64,000 nucleotides of DNA from Zygnema cylindricum. Lineage: Eukaryota; Streptophyta; Zygnematophyceae; Zygnematales; Zygnemataceae. Numbering within the stretch: the stretch's first letter is position 1; every line of letters starts with the position of its first letter. The translations under genes were made by a program, and so were the position numbers. Location: contig JBBHKE010000244.1 of assembly GCA_037447655.1 (NCBI GenBank), forward strand, positions 72,001 through 136,000, written 5' to 3'. Below the pieces are notes generated by a model. The model saw nothing but the letters and a program-made list of their open reading frames with translations. It searched no databases and was not told the DNA's origin. This document shows, piece by piece, positions 44,950 to 57,077 of the stretch.

Positions 44950-47640
44950 TCTAAAAAAGGTACATAAAGGTTATCGACAAATGGCTATCGATACATGACA
45001 CTAGTTTTCCATCGGCTGCAACGGAAGGTATAGGAGGGATAGGTGTTAATGGTATAGATAATGTGGACTTATAAATATTTTCGAATGTGTGAGAATTGAT
45101 AAGAAAACCGGGCTTCACAAAGAGCTCGGGTAAGGGAGAAATATCCGGTGTGATCGTACGAAAGGGAGAGGAAAATTTCCTCCCCAACGGAGTCCCCCAA
45201 AAATGCGCAAATAGCCATAGCCGATTGAGCCATACTGGGCAAAGGTCGGAGGGCAGAAATGAGAGGGAGGTAGATTTTGCGCTCCGGAAAGTGTGTCCGT
45301 TGGTAAGAGAATGTTTGGTCGTGCATTTCCACGCCACCGCCAATTTGGAATATAACCACTTGACACACCAAAGACTCATAGTCGTTACATTTAGTGACCA
45401 AAGCTCTGACACAAATTTCAATGGACTCATTTTCGGTTCCTCTCTGAAACCGAAAGATGAGCGGGTCCTTTGTGATTCCGAGGACCGGCTCCGTGGTAGT
45501 AGACGAAGTAAGAAGGCGTGTAGCTGTCGCCTGAAGCTTGTCTGCCGTCAGACCAAGCTTGAGCACAAATCCGGATTGAAGGATCACGGGTTTGCCCCCC
45601 GTGTCCATGAGAGGAAGAGTGGGGTGAACACCGTTCACTGAGAATGATACCAGAGAGTTATCAAGGAAACTGATATGGGGATCGAGATTACGACGCTCTT
45701 CCGTAGTAACTGGTTGAATCATTGAGAGATTGCGGTTTAACTTCAGAACCCTCAAAGCGGCTGCTACTTCGACCTCATCAAAGTGGGGAAGGGCTTGCTA
45801 TACATCCTCGATCATTGCTGAAATAATACTTAATCGCTCCTTCACCCGATGAGCCTTATGAATAGTGCCATCCAATATGGTCAGTGCCTCTATCGCGATG
45901 GTAGAAGCCATTTCCGGTAGGGGAGGCAAAGGCTCTTTTGCAAATGAGAGTGGGACACGCGAATTTTGTAATTTGCCCACTCGGCTATGGTGTGCTGAGC
46001 CCTTTTCAAATGTAGCCACGCGTTGTTGGACGGTGGAATCCCGAAGGGTTCGCCCGTCCAACGACGGCATGTGGACAACGGTCCTAGCCATCCCAGTAAA
46101 TTGGGGTTTCATTTCCGCCATGAAAGCTGCATATAGCTTTTTCATCATGGCCGCCATTGTGGCTTGAAGCTCACCCTTCACTCTCTCTCTCTACAAGAGA
46201 TCTTAGGAGGAGCTTCCTATTTCTCGGTCTCCTTAGGTGGAGTGATTGGTTTTGCGGAACGGGCTTGAATTCCGGCGTTCTTTATCTGATTTTGATAAGT
46301 GAAATTAGGGTCTTTGATGTGGCACCGATAGACATAATGTCCTTTTTGATGACAAAAAATGCAAGTGGCCGCCTTGTCAGGACACATGCGAGCATCGTGC
46401 CTGGATTTTCCACATCGGAAACACATTCGATTTGCGGGACTAACGGGTGGAGTTCCCATGGCTGGTGTCTTCTGGGCTTATTGGGAGGCCATGGGTTTTT
46501 AGGTGGAGGAGGAGATGGATTAGCCGGTTCCCTGTGAGGAGGTCTAGACCATTCATGGGCATCCCACCACAATGTCTGCATCTCATACTCTACCGCATAT
46601 TGAGCCCCTTGCTCAAAGGTGAATTTCAGTCCATACATCAAGCTGAGGTGGTTTTAGATAAACCTCTTTGATGGACCTGGAAACTGTCCCACAAATTTCG
46701 GGACAACCTCCGTATTGGACATGAGGTCCGGATACGCCTCTCGCAGAGTTTCCATCCGAGCTCGAAAGGCAGGAGCAGTTTCACCTGGCCTACGTTCGAA
46801 GTTCATCAACTCTTTGATCAGATCCGGATTTTGCATCCAATACTCCTCTTAGAAGATGTCAATCATGACTAAGAGAGGGTCACGTAAAGGAATTGTTCCC
46901 CTCGCTCTAGCTAGGACCGCCACTCCTGCGGCCACTACATAGTGACAAGGAACCTCGTGGATAGCTGGATACAACTCGTCCCCGTTAGCATCTAGTAGAG
47001 CCGGTCTCGCAGCTTGATAGAGGATATCCACCTGGCCAAAGACTTTTGGTAACCCCGTAAATGGAGCCACGTACTCTGTTATCGCAATAACATCATTATT
47101 CTTGCGAATGTAGGGAGTGAGGGCCGAACCACAGAGCTATCCACCTAGAAGGAAAAAGGCGACACGGAGGTCAAACCTATCTTGATATCTAAAGTCTAGA
47201 TCCCTCATTTCCGTGTCCTATAACATCCGGAAATGCTATAAGGACATGGTGTCCTTTAATCCAGAAAAGCATAATTGCATCTTACCTATGGATCCCTTTG
47301 AAGAGGAAGTCGTGTTGTAAAAGTGAGGATGCATCGGTTGTGCCAAAGTTGGGCTTGTAGGGAACCTACGAGTATGAGGAGTTGGAAAGGTTTCCTCTGG
47401 AAAGTCTACTTCGGTTCCCTCTAGGTATGACCTAGATGATACCGAGGACAATGATAACATAGATGTCAGACCAGACCGCACTGACGGCAACCAGCGATCC
47501 GCAATCGGATTGGGTGTGGTCAACGATTCAAGAAAATCTGAAGGATCAAATTGCGGAGGACGATAAAATGTACCACCTCGGGTTGACACGGATTGATAAC
47601 AAAGGTTATCCCAATCCGTGGGCATAAACCAAGGGGAAAA
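44950..47640 (-). pseudogene. Retroelement remnant: Gag, zinc knuckles and DTG protease, no polymerase seen
   Basis: Minus-strand order: Pro/Ser-rich start (MPTDWDNLCY); Gag-like part with FERRPGETAPAFRARM; two CCHC knuckles, CFRCGKSRHDARMC and CIFCHQKGHYVYRC; a helical segment (MAAMMKKLYAAFMAEM); and a retropepsin-like domain with LPLMDTGGKPVILQSG. It is interrupted by several stops (for example at 46654, 45798) and at least one frameshift near 46460. The layout fits a Ty3-type or related LTR element, but no reverse transcriptase, RNase H or integrase follows and no LTRs were found. It is a partial, probably deleted copy. Classification is uncertain. Confidence 0.7.
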
Positions 47641-48190
47641 CCCTGACTACAATAGTGAAATGTTTCAAACGGCCTAACGGAGATGCAGCACGTGCCAGAC
47701 CAATCCACACGCGTACAATCAGCTCAAGCAGTCACTAACATCAGATTCATTGCAATCGACGTTAACATTGATATTTGACATTCGATAATAGGGTAAGTAC
47801 ATTATCGAAGTTTAACCCTCATTTGCTCGTTTTGAGGATAAATCGTACAATTCGTAAGGTTTATCATCAATTCGCACGGTTTATCATCAATTCGCATAAA
47901 TTTCATTGAAAAAATGACAATAAAAGTTTTCTACTCATCAGTAGCAATTTGATTCTCCTTATTATGTTTTTTAAAAGAACTCGTCATGACAGAGAATATG
48001 GGATAAACGGCAAGATACAAACTGTACATAATACTCCTAGTCATAAGGTAGAGTTAAACGTCTCTGGGAGAATGTGGACAGTAGAAAACTAAGGGTATGA
48101 AGACAACCTGTATTAAGACAACCTGCAATAATTAAAAGGTATGTGAAATAAAAAAAGAGGAGTCTGAAAAAAAACTTTTCCAGGAATTGG
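47641..48190. other. Intergenic with a short tandem repeat
   Basis: GGTTTATCATCAATTCGCA occurs twice in a row (about 47859-47898). Nothing else recognised. Confidence 0.5.
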
Positions 48191-48239
48191 AAATCAAAAA
48201 ATGGAATGAATCTGAGGGAAAGGAAAAGTTGAGATGAAA

Positions 48240-48540
48240 TGTGTTGAGAGCAAGAAATTGAGAGAGAAACTTGGCGGGTAAGTGAAAGACAAAGGAGAGT
48301 ATAATGCGGAGGGATTATGCAAGGAATTGAACAGTGATGAACAGGAGAGAGAAACTCGGTCGGTAAGTGAGGGAGAGGAATATATAAAGCTTAAAAATTC
48401 TGTAAGAAACTGGATAGTGATGAAAAGGAGAGAGAATTTGGCCAGTAAGTGAGAAAGAGACAGGAATATGCTTACAAATTCTGTAAGAAACTGAATGGTG
48501 ATGAAAAGGAGAGAGAGAAAACGTACATGCCATTTTGTTG
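48240..48540. repeat. Tandem repeat, about 60-80 bp unit, about four copies, purine-rich
   Basis: The block GGTAAGTGAGnnAGAG ... TCTGTAAGAAACTGnATnGT then GATGAAAAGGAGAGAGA recurs near 48280, 48360, 48440 and 48490. Minus-strand Ser/Leu/Phe frames are compositional. Confidence 0.65.
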
Positions 48541-48930
48541 AGAGATGCCCGAGAGGGGATGAAAAATGATCGATGCAGTTAAAAGGCTCAAAAGAGAAGA
48601 ACCGAAAAAAAATCACAGTTGAAAAAGGGATTGGGAAGTATGCAAATTAACTGCAAAGCAAAGGGGGAGGCAATTTTTAAGGTTTAAGCACCAAGAACAC
48701 ACAAAATAGTTCAAAAAATAAATCCTAAACGTCAAATGTCGAGGCGATTAAATAAACTATCAGACTGTCAGGCATCGATGTTTATGGAATTGTTTTCCCA
48801 AAAAAAAACCGAAAAATAAATACTTAACGCCTACTTTTCAAGTCCAAGATCTCATATGGGTTTCACTTTTCAACTATAAAGAAACCAGCCCCAATGCCAC
48901 AAAGTATGAGACTACATTTCAGGTTTTATT

Positions 48931-48931
<1 letters not shown>
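48541..48931. other. Intergenic, nothing recognised
   Basis: A-rich DNA without motif or repeat that I can define. Confidence 0.4.
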
Positions 48932-49007
<76 letters not shown>

Positions 49008-49025
49008 AAGAAGAGAGAGAGAGAA
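48932..49025. repeat. (GA)n microsatellite
   Basis: About 35 uninterrupted GA units, then a short imperfect tail. A second, shorter purine tract is at 49150-49205. Confidence 0.95.
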
Positions 49026-49339
49026 GCATAAAACTTTTCGCCATAGTTCCAATCATCTAATTCTCTTTCAAAGCCACAGCACTTTGAAGGCGAAGTAAAA
49101 ACAAAAACAGTTCCTAACAAGTAACAACTGGCAGAAATCAGTCAACAAAACATGAGAGAAAGAGAAAGAAAGAGAGAGGGGGAGAGAGATGGAGAGAGAA
49201 GGAGAGTTGTGCTGTTTTGAAAAATGCCAATTTCAAATTGACACATGCTAAAGGAAAAATACAATGCAAAACCTGCACCAAAAAAACCTCCAGGATTCCT
49301 GACCAGAAAAAACGAATTCAGAATTCCTATCGTATAAAA

Positions 49340-49600
49340 TAGAATTTGAATGAAAATTTGAATTTGAATTTGAATGTAAATGTGAATGTGAATGTGAGTT
49401 TAAACCTGAATTTGAATTTATATTTGGATTTCAAAATAAATTCAAATGTAAATTCGAACCCGAATTGGAAATTGAAACTGAATTTTAAAATGAAATTAAA
49501 ATTGAATTTCAATTGAAATTCAATTTCAATTGAAAATGAAATTTGAAAATTGAAATTGAATTAGAAATTGAATTCCATAGGTTGGCGATTCATAACTATA
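49340..49600. repeat. Degenerate hexanucleotide repeat (GAATTT/AAATTG)n
   Basis: Hexamers GAATTT, GAATGT, GAAATT and AAATTC follow in phase for about 260 bp. The minus-strand 61-residue frame of alternating Lys/Phe is an artefact of this. Confidence 0.85.
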
Positions 49601-49799
49601 TTTAACGCTCAAAAATTCTTGCTCCAATAGAACTAGCAAAATTGGAATAAACATATATTGAAAAAAAAATCATCATCCTTACCATTCAAATGGCTCATCC
49701 CTGAACAAAACACACCAATCTTAAAATAAATGCCAATATTCACAATGTTAATGTGTTAAAGACTACATAATTAGACGTCCGTTCATGACTTAAAAAACC
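49601..49799. other. Intergenic, nothing recognised
   Basis: AT-rich short gap between two simple repeats. Confidence 0.4.
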
Positions 49800-49820
49800 A
49801 AACAAAAAAAAAAAAAAAAA

Positions 49821-49858
<38 letters not shown>
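49800..49858. repeat. Poly(A) tract
   Basis: About 60 bases, nearly all A. No upstream LINE/SINE-like body could be identified, so a retroposon tail is not supported. Confidence 0.9.
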
Positions 49859-49862
<4 letters not shown>

Positions 49863-50515
49863 TTGTATTGACCTTGGAGCATCATTTTTGGTGTTCCCTG
49901 AGGCCGCCATATGCTTTCAGTTCCAGAAATCCAAAAAGTTCGACGTTGTTGAACCCGTGAAAGTCCTTCAAATTTTATACAATTTGCTGAACTTACAAAA
50001 TTATTTGCTCCACAAAACGACAAGGTTTGGATCATCCTTTGGTAATCTAACAAACTCTTTCTTGCTACAGTTACCGTAAATCAGTACCTCACTATTTTTC
50101 AAAAAGAATAGGGTTTACAAGTTCCACGTCTTCCAAAAGCTCGTATATTACTGTGGATATATATTCAGCCAAGCTCAGCTGAAAACTCTTGCTTATCAAC
50201 TTTTCCTACTACAGACAAATTAGTATCTCTCTATTCTCGAAAAAGATTAGGTTTTACTAGTTAAAACGTTTTCCAAGGGTTAGATATTACTGCAATATGT
50301 ATTTGGCAACTGTATCATGCAGAAGAATGTATCATTGGAAGACACCAAAGGGAAAAAGAATTGTTTTTGTCGGCTTTACTTCTCAAAACTTACCTTTCTT
50401 TACTCGGTGCATTTTTGAATCCTGCATGCTGGCTTGCTGTTCAGAAGGTACTCAAAGTGTCGGCTGACCTTGTTTTCAGTGTTCGCTTTCTATGCAAAAA
50501 AATCGTGCGACATGT
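49859..50515. other. Intergenic, nothing recognised
   Basis: No conserved frame. AGTTGACC-like and AAAAAGAnTAGGGTTT phrases recur twice (near 50101 and 50241). Confidence 0.4.
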
Positions 50516-50766
50516 AGTGCGTACTTTATAGAGGCCCTACGGTGCAGTTTGCGAATTTCCGCACGAAATGATCGCACTTCTGGTTCAAACCAAAAAGTTT
50601 GCTTTTGATGATAAAAGTTCGCACTTGATTATCGACTATTAGTGCGTACTTTATAGAGGCACTATGGTGCAGTTTTCGAATTTCCGCATGGAATGATCGC
50701 ACTTTTGGTCCAAACTAAAAAGTTTGCTTTTCAATCATGATAAAAGTTCGCACTTGATTATCAAAC
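50516..50766. repeat. 125-bp tandem duplication
   Basis: Two copies (50516-50640, 50641-50766) start AGTGCGTACTTTATAGAGGC and end TTCGCACTTGATTATC. They differ at a limited number of bases and a short insertion (CAATC-type) near 50732. Confidence 0.9.
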
Positions 50767-50801
50767 TGTCACGGCAATATGAATTCTGGAAGATACTGTA
50801 G

Positions 50802-51050
50802 TCACGGTGCCGATATTAACGATCTTACCGAGACCGATTTGCTTTTCGGATTAGGGATAAGCGTGACTCTCACTTCGCACTTTAGCAGGCGGGAGAATTG
50901 TGCTGAATCAATCGCTTTTTCTAGACCGTTCGATTTCAAGACAAACTCCGGATAGAGCTCCGATCGTTCATTTTCTGTTCGGAAATTCTGGAACGAGATT
51001 CCTTCATTGCCTTTAAAAACAAAATGGCAAAATCGTCGTAAAATATGCAT
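50802..51050 (-). other. Candidate minus-strand exon, unassigned
   Basis: The frame contains a varied, protein-like stretch (ERSELYPEFVLKSNGLEKAI, then LLKCEVRVTLIPNPKSK). It is followed on the minus strand by a good donor, GTAAGA, and preceded by TTTTTAAAG, a possible acceptor. I do not recognise the domain. An upstream frame (51013-51201) does not join in phase through the apparent donor GTAAGT, so the gene model is unresolved. It may be chance. Confidence 0.25.
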
Positions 51051-51453
51051 ATTGTGTCGTATCGGTAATACTTACACTTGGCCTGCTATTGCTAATTGGA
51101 AACCAACACGTTCCATTCAATAGGGAAGAAAGGTCCACTGTTTCTTTTCTTCTAAAATCATTCGTAGCTCTCTGCTGCCACGAGTCAGAGACAGAGTACA
51201 ATCTCCATAAAGAAATTAGAGAAACGGAGAAATAGGTGTGAGAAAAGTGAAAAAGGGAGAGAAAATCGGAGCATCGGCAAAGAGAAATCGAAAAAGAATG
51301 TGGGACTATTCAGCTGAACTCGACTCGATGCGCCATCTCGGGCATCAAACGAATCACGGGCGCCTGGGCACGTCGAAATTCTAACCTTTTTCCATTATTC
51401 CTCCATTGTTTCTCCACAGAATTGATTTAAATAACCTAACCTGTACATATATA

Positions 51454-51455
<2 letters not shown>

Positions 51456-51500
<45 letters not shown>
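51456..51500. repeat. (GT)n(AT)n microsatellite
   Basis: About 18 GT units followed by TATATATAT. Confidence 0.95.
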
Positions 51501-51501
<1 letters not shown>

Positions 51502-52226
51502 AGCCTGTTCTGCAGTCTTTCCTCATGTTTCCTCCCTTAATGCGACAATGTTGTCTTTTGTAGATGCCAGAGCAGGTTGTTTTTTGTTTTTTTTTTTTTT
51601 CTAAACCTTTGACTGGCTTTTTTTCTGTACTTGGAGCAATTGATAGCTTCCTCGCTCTTTCTCCCTTTTAATTTTTTGCATCAAACTAGAAGAGTCAACA
51701 GTGGTCGGATGTTTGTGGTTTTCATGTTAGGGTTATAACTTATTAGGGTTTCAGCTGCCTGCCATATCCGCCCTTATGATTTGCTGACTCTCTTGTCTGG
51801 AAAGCCAAATGCTCTGCTATGAATTTTTTAGGAATAACAGCCTCTTCTTGCTATAATTTTTAGCGTTAATACTTCCAAACACTCAGATCGATTTCGAAAA
51901 GTGACAGATTTGAGGATCAAGGCATTTTAGGGTTGCTCTTTGTGGAACACATGTTTTTGTTATGGCTCACCTGTCAGTTTAATTTATGACATGGGGACAA
52001 CCTGCATACATTTTTTCATGTTGCAATGGGAAAACTGTTTTGAAAACTTGTGTGTGTATGTCAGAACGATTCGTATGTAATTCCGTGAATATTAAACAAA
52101 AGCTTTTCACATGGCACAGTGAGTAAGCCATTTGCTTTTTGTAGCCTTTGTTCTGATCCTTCTGATCATCTTCTTATCTTCTTTTTTTTATCCTCTTTCA
52201 AATGTGCTTAATAAAGCAGCGGTTGT

Positions 52227-52295
52227 TTTCTGATTCTGTTTCTGTTTCTCTTTTTGTTTCTGTTTCTGGTTCTGTTTCTGTTTCTGTTTCTGTTC
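52227..52295 (+). repeat. (TTTCTG)n tract forming the polypyrimidine tract of an intron
   Basis: About ten TTTCTG/TTTCTC hexamers end directly at the TTCCAG acceptor. The frame that opens in it (MFLFLVLF) is intronic, not a signal peptide. Confidence 0.8.
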
Positions 52296-52298
52296 CAG

Positions 52299-55200
52299 GC
52301 TTTGGGTGATTTCACTAAGCCGGCAGGAGATTTTTCCATGCTTTCAAAAAGACTGGTTCAAAATGGAGGCGGGGACCTTTGGTATGATCCTATTGTGGGA
52401 GCTTATTTTGATGATGAAGATCATTTCAAAAGCAATCGAGGGATGACTCGTTTGTCATGCAATATATGTGACTCGGCTGAACCAGATCCCACTCAAAAGG
52501 AAAGCCCACTTAGTATTTCTAGGGGGCTTCTGCCGAAAGACTTCATATTCCAGTCTCTTCCTTCTTTAAAGAAGCATTACAGTTTATCCCACAAGCTCTC
52601 AATGTGTGACCTTTGTCTGGAAGGTAGAAAGGTATGGCTTTCGTGCTTTCCATTTGTTTTAAGCAAATTTCTTGTGATAGACTGTGTGTTCCCAGCTATC
52701 TCGTCTCTTTTGTGATGGTGTATTGTTAATTGTGTGAGAAAACTGATCTCACTGTTCTGTTTTATTGTGCCACACGTTGTTTCACAAATGATTTTTGTTT
52801 CTCTTCTCAGAAATGAATTTTATTTCTGTAGGATTTATGATGCAGTTGTCATATAAAATCAAGTTTGTTGAAGAGCCTTATGATCGGATTTGTGAACAGT
52901 AGACCAAAAAATTAAGGATTTATGATTGCAGTAGTCTTATAAACCAGTTTTCACAAATGATTTTTTTTTACAAAAACTAAGTTTGTTGAAGAGCCTTATG
53001 ATCGAATGTCTGAACAGGTTTTCATTTCAGAGCAAAAACTGTACACAAGAGCACAGTTGGATCGGCATTGTGCATCAGGAAATTTAGAGGTCGATGGAAC
53101 AGATGAAGAAAGGGGCGGTTTCAAAGGCCATCCCATGTGCCAGTTTTGCAAGAAAAGATTTTATGGGGATAATGAATTATACCACCACATGATTCAGGAA
53201 CACTTTACTTGTTTTCTCTGTCAGAGGTAGGTTGGCTTGTCTCTAAACTTACGAATTACCCTTTTCATGATCTGGTACCTTAATTTCGATTGACTTGTTG
53301 AGTTTCTTATGAGGTTGTAGAGTCACTCACACTCGTGAACTAAGGTTTTTTTACGATCACAGGGTCTTAAATTGGTCTCTTTCTAGTTTTGTCCCATATA
53401 GTTGTTCTTTCCCTGCTTATTGTGTTGAGGTGGGCGTTTCTGGCAGAGCTCGGCCAGGCAGTTACGAGTACTTCAGCAACTACAGTGATTTAGAGGTACG
53501 AAATATTTTTCTTGTAAAGGTGTTTTCCTCTTAAAAATCACTCTATCTTTGATTCAATATACTATGGCCTGTAAAACGTATCACAATTGTATACTCATAT
53601 ATCTTTTTGATACCGATGTTTTCATCATTTGCCTTGTTCCTTCTCTACCTTCTTATTTCTTGTCATAGTTTTATCTCTTGCATCTTGTATAAACTTACAC
53701 AACAAGAATCACCTAAAACACAATTTTGATTTTTTTGAACCCCTACACATTTTACATCCCTATGCAGTCCCATCGCTTAGTCTTTTACAAATCTTTTACA
53801 TTGCCATACACCTCAGTGTTCAAGACCTGTCATATCAACAGAAAGCCTCACTTTATATTGTCTTCATCATCACATGCTTGAGGCTAAAAGGGTATTCTGC
53901 TTTCAGAAGGCTTTGAAGTCAGGCATGAGTTTCTCTAAAGCTTTATTGGCACAAGTTTATGTTCAGGTTTGTCCCAGCAAATTTATTCTCGCCTGATAAA
54001 GTTAAGGTTGAGAAAATGGTGCAGGATCATTTTCGTGGAGAGCATTTTCTCTGCGAAGATCAGGAGTGCTTGGATAAGAAGTTTGTCGTTTTTATTTCGG
54101 AGCAGGATTTGAAGGTACTTTCTTCCTTCCGACCTTATGATATTTAATCATAAATAAACGATGCACTATTTTCATTGGCCAAAAGTGGTTGTCTATTTCA
54201 GGCTTTAGGGGAAAATATCATGTTAGTAATATCTGTTAAGGGAACATCTAATAATCGTTTGTAATTCCTTGCAAGGTACACTAAGAATTGTTGTTATCTT
54301 TAGTAACACTAATTTGGTGCCGTTTTTTTTGTTTTGACCAAAAAATACTGTTCATAAAACTAATTATTTTTTTCTGAACGCTAATTCTTGAAACGGTCCA
54401 AAATCGGACTCGTATTCCAGAACTGAATTAGATTTAACGACACTAATATGTACCCCAACCCCAGCCTAATAATTTTGTGACTTATGTTCAGTGATGTACA
54501 TCTGTGTAACGATGCAAATCCCAATGAGGCTCATTGTTCTGTATGCTTTGGTCCACGGGATGCTAAACACTTTACTGTTATTGAGTCTGCATTTGCACAT
54601 TCTGAAATACTTTCTGTTCTGAAGTGTTGTTTTCCTTTTGTATAAAATTGCAGCGCCACAATGTACAAAATCATGGGGGAAACATGTCCAGGGCAGAGCG
54701 AAACCGCGCTCTTCAGGTCAGTATAATCATAATTTTAAGTGGAAGTTTGTTGGCATGATTTCCAAGATAGGGGCCATTCACATCTGGATTTTTTCCAGTC
54801 AAGGTGTCCTTCAAGTCTAAAACAAAGTCTCCAAATATAATGAGGTTAAAAACCATTGCATAAGCTTAGTACAGAAATAGTCTGCTCCAGACTATGTTAT
54901 GGTAGAGGTTTTAGTTTACCTTTACTTTGTCATTCCGGCTTACGTCCTCAGTGCAAGTTGTAGAAGAAGATTCGTCTTATCCTGTTATCGTTTTCTCTTT
55001 ACATTTGCTTTCAGATTCTTGTGACACGGCTCTTATGTCTCTCCCTCTTGCCAAACCACTTGGAAGATAGAAGAGAGAGGACACTTACCCTATTTTCCCC
55101 TCCTGGTTTATATATTGCGTTCAGATCCCTGCTACACAGCTTTTTAATTTCTCCTCTCGCCGAAGCCAGGAGAATGGTGGTAGTTTGGAGAGTGGTCGAC

Positions 55201-57077
55201 GGAACCTGAGAGGGAGACAACCGGGAGGTCCGGGAGTACTTCTTGCCCCTCATCCTGAAACAGTGGAGGCAACAATGAGAGCGAGTGTAGAAACTGCTGC
55301 TCTTGAAAATGCTTTACGAGAGTCCGCTGCTTTGGCAGAAAACCCAGAAGCTCAGAGAGCTCGAGCCAATCGGTTAGAGGCAGAGAGACGATCTCGTCAA
55401 GATCAAGTTCCTGTAACAGAAAGAAACATGACGAGTGTCCCATCTGTAGAAGCCTTCCCAAGTCTATCGAGACAGGATGGGACATCCCTTCCAGCCTCGG
55501 GGGATTATTTAGGCACTACTGGACATCGAGGTCGAACTTCACAATTACAAGAGGAATATTTTCCACCTTTGCCAGCAAATTCAAAAAATGGAAAAAAAAA
55601 GGGGAGAGTCAAAGGTCAGGCTAGTAATGCTAGTATGGCGAGTCTTTTGGGAGGAGGTAATTCTCTTTCTGCTATAGGAGGGAGGGGACTTGGTGGACGT
55701 CCGGGACACTCTCCCTCAGGCATTTCTGGATCTTGGTCTTCACCGGGAGGGTCTTCCAGACCACCACAAAATTTCCCGCCTCCAATTTCATCAATTATTC
55801 CAGGACCCCCTTCAGGTGGTAGCTCTGTGCCACCTGGGGGGGGTGAAATGAGAAACGGTAGAGACGGGGTAGAGGGTAGTGAGGAAGGGGGAGGGAAAGT
55901 CATCGTTGCAGAGCTCAGTATGGAAGAGTTACGAGCTGCTAACAAAGCTCTAGTGGAGAAGATACGAAACGGTTTAGATGGAAATGAGCAACAATTTGCT
56001 GATTTTAAGGAGATTTCAGGGCGATTTCGGCGCGGTGAATTGACTTCTGTCGCTTATTATTTGGAAATAGCTCGATTAGGTCTTTCGTATGTGGTTCCTG
56101 AATTGGCAAGACTTTGTCCAGACCCACGAAAAAAACTAGAACTTTTAGAGGCTCACGCCAGAGGAGTTCTTACCATTCCTTCTGGGAAAACCGATAGAAA
56201 TGTTATAGAAACAGGGAATGGTCTTCTTAGACCCTCAGGTGAGGGCTCCGTCTCATCCGTCAACGCACAGAAAGAGATTGTGGGTAGTAATAATCCAAGG
56301 CAATTGGTGTCCTCTCAAGCTGACGTGGGTCAGGTTTCATCTGGCAAGAGTATTGGAAAAAAAGGAAAAGCAGTAGTAGTTGAATCTTTTAATGCAAATA
56401 GTGATATCGCAGGGAATGCTATGATGACCGCCATGTCTAGCGATGGATATAGGAAAACTAAAACTGGTAAGGCTCCTCTATTTGGTGAGAGTTCGTCGAG
56501 TGGTTTAGGTGAAGTAAGCTCTTCTTCTTCTTCACACAATGGGATTCGAGAGTCTGCTTCGGCACCAAACCTGTTAGCCCAACGTTTTCAAGGAGTGGTC
56601 TCGATTAATCCTCCACCGGCTACTGAAGAACAATCGGTTAATGGAATTTTTGGAATTCGTAAAGGTAGTAGTAATAATTTGGATGATGGTGAAAGCTGGA
56701 CTTGCGATGTTTGCACTTTACAGAATAGTTTCGTTGAAAGATGTGACGCTTGTGGATCAGGAAGGCCTGGAGGATCACAAAAGACAGGAGCTGAGGTATC
56801 GGAGGAGGGAGGAGGAGGATCTTCTTCAGGGGCTGCTGATAAAAAGAAAAAGAAAGTGGGGAAGTTTCAAAGACTTAGGCTCGGAGATGCTTCCTCGGCC
56901 CATTTTTTTACTAACGAAGCACTACCGCCCTCTCGGCCGGATCCTTGGGGAACCAATAATGCTCCACCTCCAGGTATGCCTACAAGAGGAGCTTGGAAAA
57001 ATTCCGGAGGACAGAGGTTGGTGGGATTGGTTCAACGAGATGAAGTAATTTCTTCGGCTTGGGGAAGGCCCAAGTGA
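52299..57077 (+). CDS. ZNF598/Hel2-like ribosome-collision E3 ubiquitin ligase, 5' exon(s) not found
   Basis: Six exons fit GT-AG splicing and one frame: 52299-52631, 53018-53226, 53447-53495, 54025-54114, 54654-54716, 55125-57077 (2697 nt, 898 residues visible). The start ALGDF is where plant homologues leave the RING finger. Then come the WYDP segment, the C2H2 zinc-finger block (CDLCLEGRKVFISEQKLYTR, CQFCKKRFYGDNELYHHM, FLCEDQECLDKKFVVF), RHNVQNHGGNMSRAERNRAL, a long low-complexity Pro/Ser/Gly region with YFPPLP, and a RanBP2-type zinc finger WTCDVCTLQNSFVERCDACG near the C-terminus. Family members ubiquitinate small-subunit ribosomal proteins at collided ribosomes in the cytosol. The RING exon, needed for ligase activity, is not seen in the window, so it is either farther upstream or lost. 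The stop is TGA at 57075-57077. Confidence 0.9.
54277..54452. mobile_element. Possible TACACCGC-type miniature element in an intron of the Hel2-like gene
   Basis: Left TACACTAAGAATTGTTGTTA then AGTAACACTAATTTGGTGCC resembles the interior of copy 1 (CTAATAACACTAATTCGGTC). Right end ACGACACTAATATGTA is a weak inverse. Diverged, low-confidence member. Confidence 0.4.

Larger units (their letters stand above)
51051..52298 (+). other. Region upstream of the first visible ZNF598/Hel2-like exon
   Basis: Expected to hold the end of an intron and perhaps the promoter and first exon. I find no RING-finger coding sequence here. The last 70 bp are a (TTTCTG)n tract leading into the acceptor at 52296-52298. 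Confidence 0.5.

Noticed and set aside
48194-48616. 140-codon Ser/Leu/Phe frame on the minus strand, membrane-protein-like
   Set aside because: It comes from a purine-rich tandem repeat; overlapping frames are equally long and there is no domain.
49800-49858. Poly(A) as the tail of a LINE, SINE or processed gene copy
   Set aside because: No recognisable body upstream on either strand and no flanking target duplication seen.
52254-52298. N-terminal hydrophobic signal (MFLFLVLFLFLFLFQ) on the Hel2-like protein
   Set aside because: It is the translation of the (TTTCTG)n tract before the splice acceptor, thus intronic.
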